8,549 nt of DNA from JAZNGX01 sp045576675. GTDB lineage: Bacteria > Bacillota > Clostridia > Monoglobales > Firm-18. A model generated the notes under the pieces. It did not search any database and was not told the DNA's origin. It saw nothing but the letters and a program-made list of their open reading frames with translations. Below, piece by piece: positions 5,672-8,549 of the stretch (within the stretch, counting starts at the first letter, position 1; every line of letters begins with the position of its first letter). Position numbers and translations under genes: made by a program. The stretch is taken from assembly GCA_045576675.1 (NCBI GenBank), contig JAZNGX010000048.1, positions 1 through 8,549 on the forward strand. The letters are read 5' to 3'.

Positions 5672-6700
5672 ATGAATATGGATTTTTTAACAAAATTGCC
5701 AACTTCGGGTGACGTTAAAGAGCATTGCCCTTTAAATGCTGCACTTGCAGTTAAGGTGGAAGAAAGAAACAAGGAAATTGCTGAGGTGTTTTCAGGCAAG
5801 TCTGATAGATTTGTGTTAATTATCGGCCCTTGTTCTGCAGATAATGAGGATAGTGTTCTTGATTATATTACAAGACTTCGTAAGGTTCAGGACGAGGTTA
5901 ATGATAAAATTCTTATAATCCCAAGAATTTATACAAATAAGCCTCGTACAACAGGTGACGGCTATAAGGGAATGCTTCATCAGCCTGACCCCAACGAAAA
6001 GCCTGATATGCTAAAGGGTATCATCGCAATCAGAAATATGCACGTAAGAACATTAAAGGAAACAGGCTTTACCTGTGCAGACGAAATGCTATATCCCGAG
6101 AATTACAGATACTTAGATGATATTTTGGGTTATGTTGCAATTGGTGCACGTTCTGTTGAAAATCAGCAGCACAGACTTGTTGCAAGCGGCATAAGCGTTC
6201 CTGTTGGTATGAAAAACCCAACAAGTGGTGATATTTCTGTTATGATGAATTCAATCACTGCTGCACAGCATAGTCACACATTTATTTATCGCGGCTGGGA
6301 GGCTCATTCAAAGGGTAATCCTTATGCTCACGCAATTTTACGTGGTTATGTTAATAAACACGGTCAGTCATTGCCAAACTATCACTATGAGGATTTGTTG
6401 CATCTTTATGAGATTTATTCAGAGGCAGACCTTAAAAATCCTGCAATTATTATTGATACAAACCATGCAAATTCAGGCAAAAAGTATTTAGAGCAGATAA
6501 GAATTGCAAAAGAAGTGCTTCATAGTATGCGTCATAATACTGATATTGGTAAGATGGTTAAAGGTCTTATGATTGAAAGCTATATTGAAGATGGTGCTCA
6601 GAAAATCGGTGAGTGCATTTATGGTAAGTCTATTACAGACCCATGTCTTGGTTGGGAAAAGACACAAAAATTAATATACGATATTGCAGATGTGTTGTAA
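5672..6700 (+). CDS. 3-deoxy-7-phosphoheptulonate (DAHP) synthase, type I-alpha
   Basis: Condenses phosphoenolpyruvate and erythrose 4-phosphate to DAHP, the first committed step of aromatic amino acid synthesis, in the cytosol. It resembles the AroF/AroG/AroH enzymes: GPCS with metal ligand Cys54, IPRIYTNKPRTTG with Arg85, Lys90 and Arg92 for PEP binding, GARSVENQQHR, VPVGMKNPTSGD, IIDTNHANSGK with the metal histidine, MIESYIEDGAQ, and SITDPCLGWE with the last metal aspartate. Compared with E. coli AroG (350 aa) the N-terminus is about 7 residues shorter; that part takes part in allosteric feedback there, so the effector cannot be read here. GARSVENQ and DTNHANS differ from the enterobacterial GARTTESQ and DFSHANS. 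The ribosome binding site AGAAGGG (5654-5660) lies 11 nt before ATG 5672. It is the last gene before the shared terminator. No specific aroF/G/H symbol can be justified. Confidence 0.95.
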   Translation: MNMDFLTKLPTSGDVKEHCPLNAALAVKVEERNKEIAEVFSGKSDRFVLIIGPCSADNEDSVLDYITRLRKVQDEVNDKILIIPRIYTNKPRTTGDGYKGMLHQPDPNEKPDMLKGIIAIRNMHVRTLKETGFTCADEMLYPENYRYLDDILGYVAIGARSVENQQHRLVASGISVPVGMKNPTSGDISVMMNSITAAQHSHTFIYRGWEAHSKGNPYAHAILRGYVNKHGQSLPNYHYEDLLHLYEIYSEADLKNPAIIIDTNHANSGKKYLEQIRIAKEVLHSMRHNTDIGKMVKGLMIESYIEDGAQKIGECIYGKSITDPCLGWEKTQKLIYDIADVL

Positions 6701-6701
6701 T

Positions 6702-6738
6702 AAAAAGACCTTATGAGCTATGCTCATAAGGTCTTTTT
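6702..6738. terminator. Bidirectional intrinsic terminator between convergent genes
   Basis: A 17-bp perfect inverted repeat (6702-6718 with 6722-6738) has a 3-nt loop. AAAAA at one end and TTTTT at the other let it act on both strands. It begins 1 nt after the DAHP synthase stop, and the stop codon plus last codons of the minus-strand MFS gene lie inside its right arm. Confidence 0.93.
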
Positions 6739-7962
6739 GAAATATTTTTTCATAAATATCAGCAAAACGATACCAAGTATCGGAAATATTGCAGTAATAA
6801 GCATACCCGTTTTCATACCTATTTGTTCAGAAGAAATCATAAGGCTTGAACCAAGACGCATTGCCCATTCGCTTATTGACACATTATCAACAATAATTCC
6901 CATAAGCTGTGGTGCGATTGATGAACCAAAGTCACCGCCTGCTGCCATAAGGGCGTATGCCGCAACACCGGGATTGGGAATTTTTTCTTCAAGTAAAATA
7001 AGTGTTCCTGGCCACAGCATTGAAGAACAAAAACCTGTGGCAACGCATGCAACTAGTGCAATTACTGCATTCGTGCAAAAACCTGCAAGCAAATAGCACA
7101 CTGCACAGCTTATCATACTAAGCAGCAGTATGTTTGAAATATTACGTCCGTGTTTTGCATACAATGTTCTGCCGAAGCCTAACAGAAGTGCAAATAATGC
7201 CATACCAAATATGTCACCCAGTGTTTTTGAAATACCAAGTGCGTTTTCAAGATAACCTGAAACCCAGTTTGTCATTGTGTTTTCTGTTGCACCGCCAATA
7301 AAGATGCATAAAAAGCATAATATAATGCCCGTGCTTCGCTTTTTTGCAACGCTGCCTGTTGTATTGTGACCAAGGCTGATTTCAGGCATAGGTGAAATGC
7401 AGTACAACGTACATGTTATAATAGGCAGAAGTGCATAAAATATTGTTAGATATACCCAGTTGTGTGAGCCGAAAATGTTGAAAAACAGTGTGCTTATAAT
7501 TACAACCGACACAACTCCCCATGCATACAGGGAATGCAAAAAGCTCATATCACGTTCAGTATTGTCTGATGGCAATGCCGCAATAATCGGGCTTATTAAT
7601 ACTTCGCCCAGACCTGCCGCAACAGAGAAAACCACCGTGCCAATAAGCAGGCCTACGTATTCATTTCCTTTGAAAACAAAGGGCGACAGGGCATAGATAA
7701 ACAGTCCCAATGATGTAAGAAGAGGCATTGCTCTGACTGTTTTTTTGATGTTAAAAAACTTTGCGAAAAAAGAAAAAATCAGGTCTATGCTTAATTGTGT
7801 ACAAAAATTCACAAGCACCAGCGTTCCTAGTAACGTATATGAAATTCCATACATTTCACGGAATGTGATAAACAAAAGCGGTGGCAGTGTGAAAACCGAT
7901 GCTGCCGTGAGATAAGCAGAATAGCATGCAAGCTTTGTTCTTTTGTAATTTTGTTTGCTCAT
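6724..7962 (-). CDS. Major facilitator superfamily (MFS) transporter
   Basis: A 412-aa polytopic membrane protein with about 12 hydrophobic segments in two halves (roughly residues 15-190 and 212-408) joined by a polar loop around 195-212 that is basic at its end (AKKRST). MFS marks are the loop between helices 2 and 3 (AKFFNIKKT), the segment GLGEVLISPIIAALP (117-131) and HSLYAWG (143-149), a motif seen in the FucP-like and related sugar/unknown-substrate MFS branch. It would be a secondary transporter in the cytoplasmic membrane; the substrate cannot be read. The start ATG (complement of 7960-7962) has a good ribosome binding site, AAGGAG, 8 nt upstream. The last codons (KKTL, stop) are part of the terminator hairpin. 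Neighbours give no substrate hint. Sugar or drug efflux are both possible. Confidence 0.9.
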   Translation of the reverse strand: MSKQNYKRTKLACYSAYLTAASVFTLPPLLFITFREMYGISYTLLGTLVLVNFCTQLSIDLIFSFFAKFFNIKKTVRAMPLLTSLGLFIYALSPFVFKGNEYVGLLIGTVVFSVAAGLGEVLISPIIAALPSDNTERDMSFLHSLYAWGVVSVVIISTLFFNIFGSHNWVYLTIFYALLPIITCTLYCISPMPEISLGHNTTGSVAKKRSTGIILCFLCIFIGGATENTMTNWVSGYLENALGISKTLGDIFGMALFALLLGFGRTLYAKHGRNISNILLLSMISCAVCYLLAGFCTNAVIALVACVATGFCSSMLWPGTLILLEEKIPNPGVAAYALMAAGGDFGSSIAPQLMGIIVDNVSISEWAMRLGSSLMISSEQIGMKTGMLITAIFPILGIVLLIFMKKYFKKTL

Positions 7963-7999
7963 AATGTCTTTCTCCTTGTTTTTTCAGTAAATCCCCTAT

Positions 8000-8028
8000 A
8001 TGATAACAACTGATATAAAAATAGTCAA
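8000..8028 (-). promoter_or_regulatory. Promoter of the MFS transporter gene
   Basis: On the minus strand, TTGACT (complement of 8023-8028) and TATCAT (complement of 8000-8005) are 17 nt apart, with a TG one base upstream of the -10 (extended type). Just upstream, TAACA-AGAA-TGTTA (8035-8048) is a short inverted repeat that could be an operator. Confidence 0.7.
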
Positions 8029-8054
8029 TAATTGTAACAAGAATGTTAGAAAGC

Positions 8055-8324
8055 TTATGCTTGTATCAAATAGTAAGGCACAATTCCTGCTATTAGAAAA
8101 ACTATCGGAATAAGCATCATTTTGTTACGTGTTTTGATAAATTGATATACTGAATATATTATAGAGCTAATAATTGAACATATTATGTAGGAACAAATAA
8201 ACGGCATAGCAGCATTAAGTACAAGCTTTGCACCGGGACTGTTATTATAAACAGCTATGTAAAAGGGTTCTGATAGCCATATTAATAACACAATAACGAT
8301 ATTAAATATTAATAGTTTTTTCAT
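8055..8324 (-). CDS. Small three-helix membrane protein of unknown function
   Basis: An 89-aa, strongly hydrophobic protein that I do not recognise. Three membrane segments are likely: about 4-26, 34-62 and 70-88, with a short basic loop KTRNKM (64-69) between the second and third. The first segment follows MKK and could be mistaken for a signal peptide, but no cleavage site is evident. The start is supported by GAGG 8 nt upstream on the minus strand. It lies 92 nt upstream of the MFS gene on the same strand, but that gene has its own promoter and no terminator separates them, so read-through is possible. No clear promoter was found upstream; palindromic DNA begins about 40 nt upstream of its start. 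Function is unknown. Confidence 0.65.
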   Translation of the reverse strand: MKKLLIFNIVIVLLIWLSEPFYIAVYNNSPGAKLVLNAAMPFICSYIICSIISSIIYSVYQFIKTRNKMMLIPIVFLIAGIVPYYLIQA

Positions 8325-8363
8325 TTGTATTACCTCGTTTTTCGCTATTTAGCAAATTTAGCT

Positions 8364-8393
8364 GAATAGATTTAACTTAAGCTAAATCTATTC
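8364..8393. repeat. 11-bp perfect inverted repeat upstream of the small membrane protein gene
   Basis: GAATAGATTTA (8364-8374) and TAAATCTATTC (8383-8393) flank an 8-nt loop, about 40 nt upstream of the minus-strand gene at 8324. TTAGC (8359-8363) and GCTAA (8381-8385) give an alternative overlapping pairing. Operator or leader hairpin are both possible. Confidence 0.6.
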
Positions 8394-8394
8394 T

Positions 8395-8430
8395 AAAATT
8401 AGTGAACAATTTAGATGACACTAATTTTTT
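8395..8430. terminator. AT-rich hairpin with T-run, possible bidirectional terminator
   Basis: AAAATTAGTG (8395-8404) pairs with CACTAATTTT (8419-8428) around a 14-nt loop, with six T (8425-8430) at the right end and A residues at the left. It could end a minus-strand gene entering from beyond the right edge, or a plus-strand transcript. The stem has few G-C pairs, so strength is uncertain. Confidence 0.4.
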
Positions 8431-8431
8431 G

Positions 8432-8544
8432 TCGATATGCAAACTAAAGTTTGCTCGATATATTTACTCCGTAAATTCGATATGTTTTTCGTTTCACTCA
8501 AAACTCGAAATGATATAAATCTCGTTGCGTCAGCAACATATCGA
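8432..8544. repeat. Modular palindrome array punctuated by TCGATAT
   Basis: TCGATAT occurs at 8432, 8455 and 8477, each followed by a small hairpin: GCAAACT-AA-AGTTTGC (8439-8454), ATTTAC-TCC-GTAAAT (8462-8476) and a looser TTTCG/CGAAA stem (8487-8510). A fourth, GTTGC-GTCA-GCAAC (8524-8537), is followed by ATATCGA. The outer TCGATATG (8432-8439) and CATATCGA (8537-8544) are exact reverse complements, so the block of 113 nt can close as a multi-branched structure. No gene is seen here. It looks like a dispersed intergenic palindromic repeat; it may continue past the window. Confidence 0.65.
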
Positions 8545-8549
8545 GCCGT

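Noticed and set aside
6713..7096. 127-codon plus-strand open frame opposite the MFS gene
   Set aside because: It is antisense to a clear membrane transporter, has no ribosome binding site and no protein-like pattern; it starts inside the terminator hairpin.
8432..8544. CRISPR array
   Set aside because: The constant word is only seven bases, the intervals are themselves palindromes, and there are no cas genes.

Overview
The window reads as an ordinary chromosomal stretch of a low-GC Gram-positive bacterium, most likely an anaerobic gut-type member of the Clostridia. This rests on AT-rich DNA, sigma-A-like promoters with 17-nt spacers, purine-rich ribosome binding sites, and the style of the proteins: a clostridial uridine-kinase-like C-terminus, a WYL regulator, ArgD/ArgF, and a type I-alpha DAHP synthase. 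I see no phage, transposase, tRNA, rRNA or CRISPR array. The taxonomic placement is inference.

Layout from left to right. (1) Positions 1-546 are the 3' end of a uridine kinase/phosphoribulokinase-family gene, followed by a clear intrinsic terminator. (2) A good promoter drives a likely two-gene operon: an 81-aa two-helix membrane protein, then a WYL-domain HTH regulator. The leader has a hairpin that covers the ribosome binding site, and the regulator gene carries a 15-bp perfect hairpin inside its coding sequence. (3) A promoter with a possible ArgR box is followed by a leader of about 175 nt, most of it a 126-nt foldback with a 15-bp closing stem. Behind it lie argD, argF and a GNAT acetyltransferase gene, tightly packed as one operon. 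(4) A new promoter, flanked by an inverted repeat, drives uppP (undecaprenyl-diphosphate phosphatase) and a DAHP synthase gene. That operon ends in a 17-bp perfect bidirectional terminator. (5) On the minus strand, an MFS transporter gene runs into the same terminator, and its last codons lie inside the hairpin. Upstream of it, also on the minus strand, is a small three-helix membrane protein. (6) From 8325 to the right edge there is no gene but dense palindromic DNA: two AT-rich hairpins, then a modular array of small stem-loops separated by the word TCGATAT and enclosed by an 8-bp inverted repeat.

Functionally the window combines arginine biosynthesis (acetylornithine transamination and ornithine carbamoylation), entry to the shikimate pathway, and recycling of the cell-wall lipid carrier. 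No protein-coding system here looks new. The least explained signals are non-coding: the argD leader foldback with its competing pairing, and the right-edge palindrome array. Both look like structured RNA or dispersed palindromic repeats. The small membrane protein plus WYL regulator pair is the least understood coding unit.
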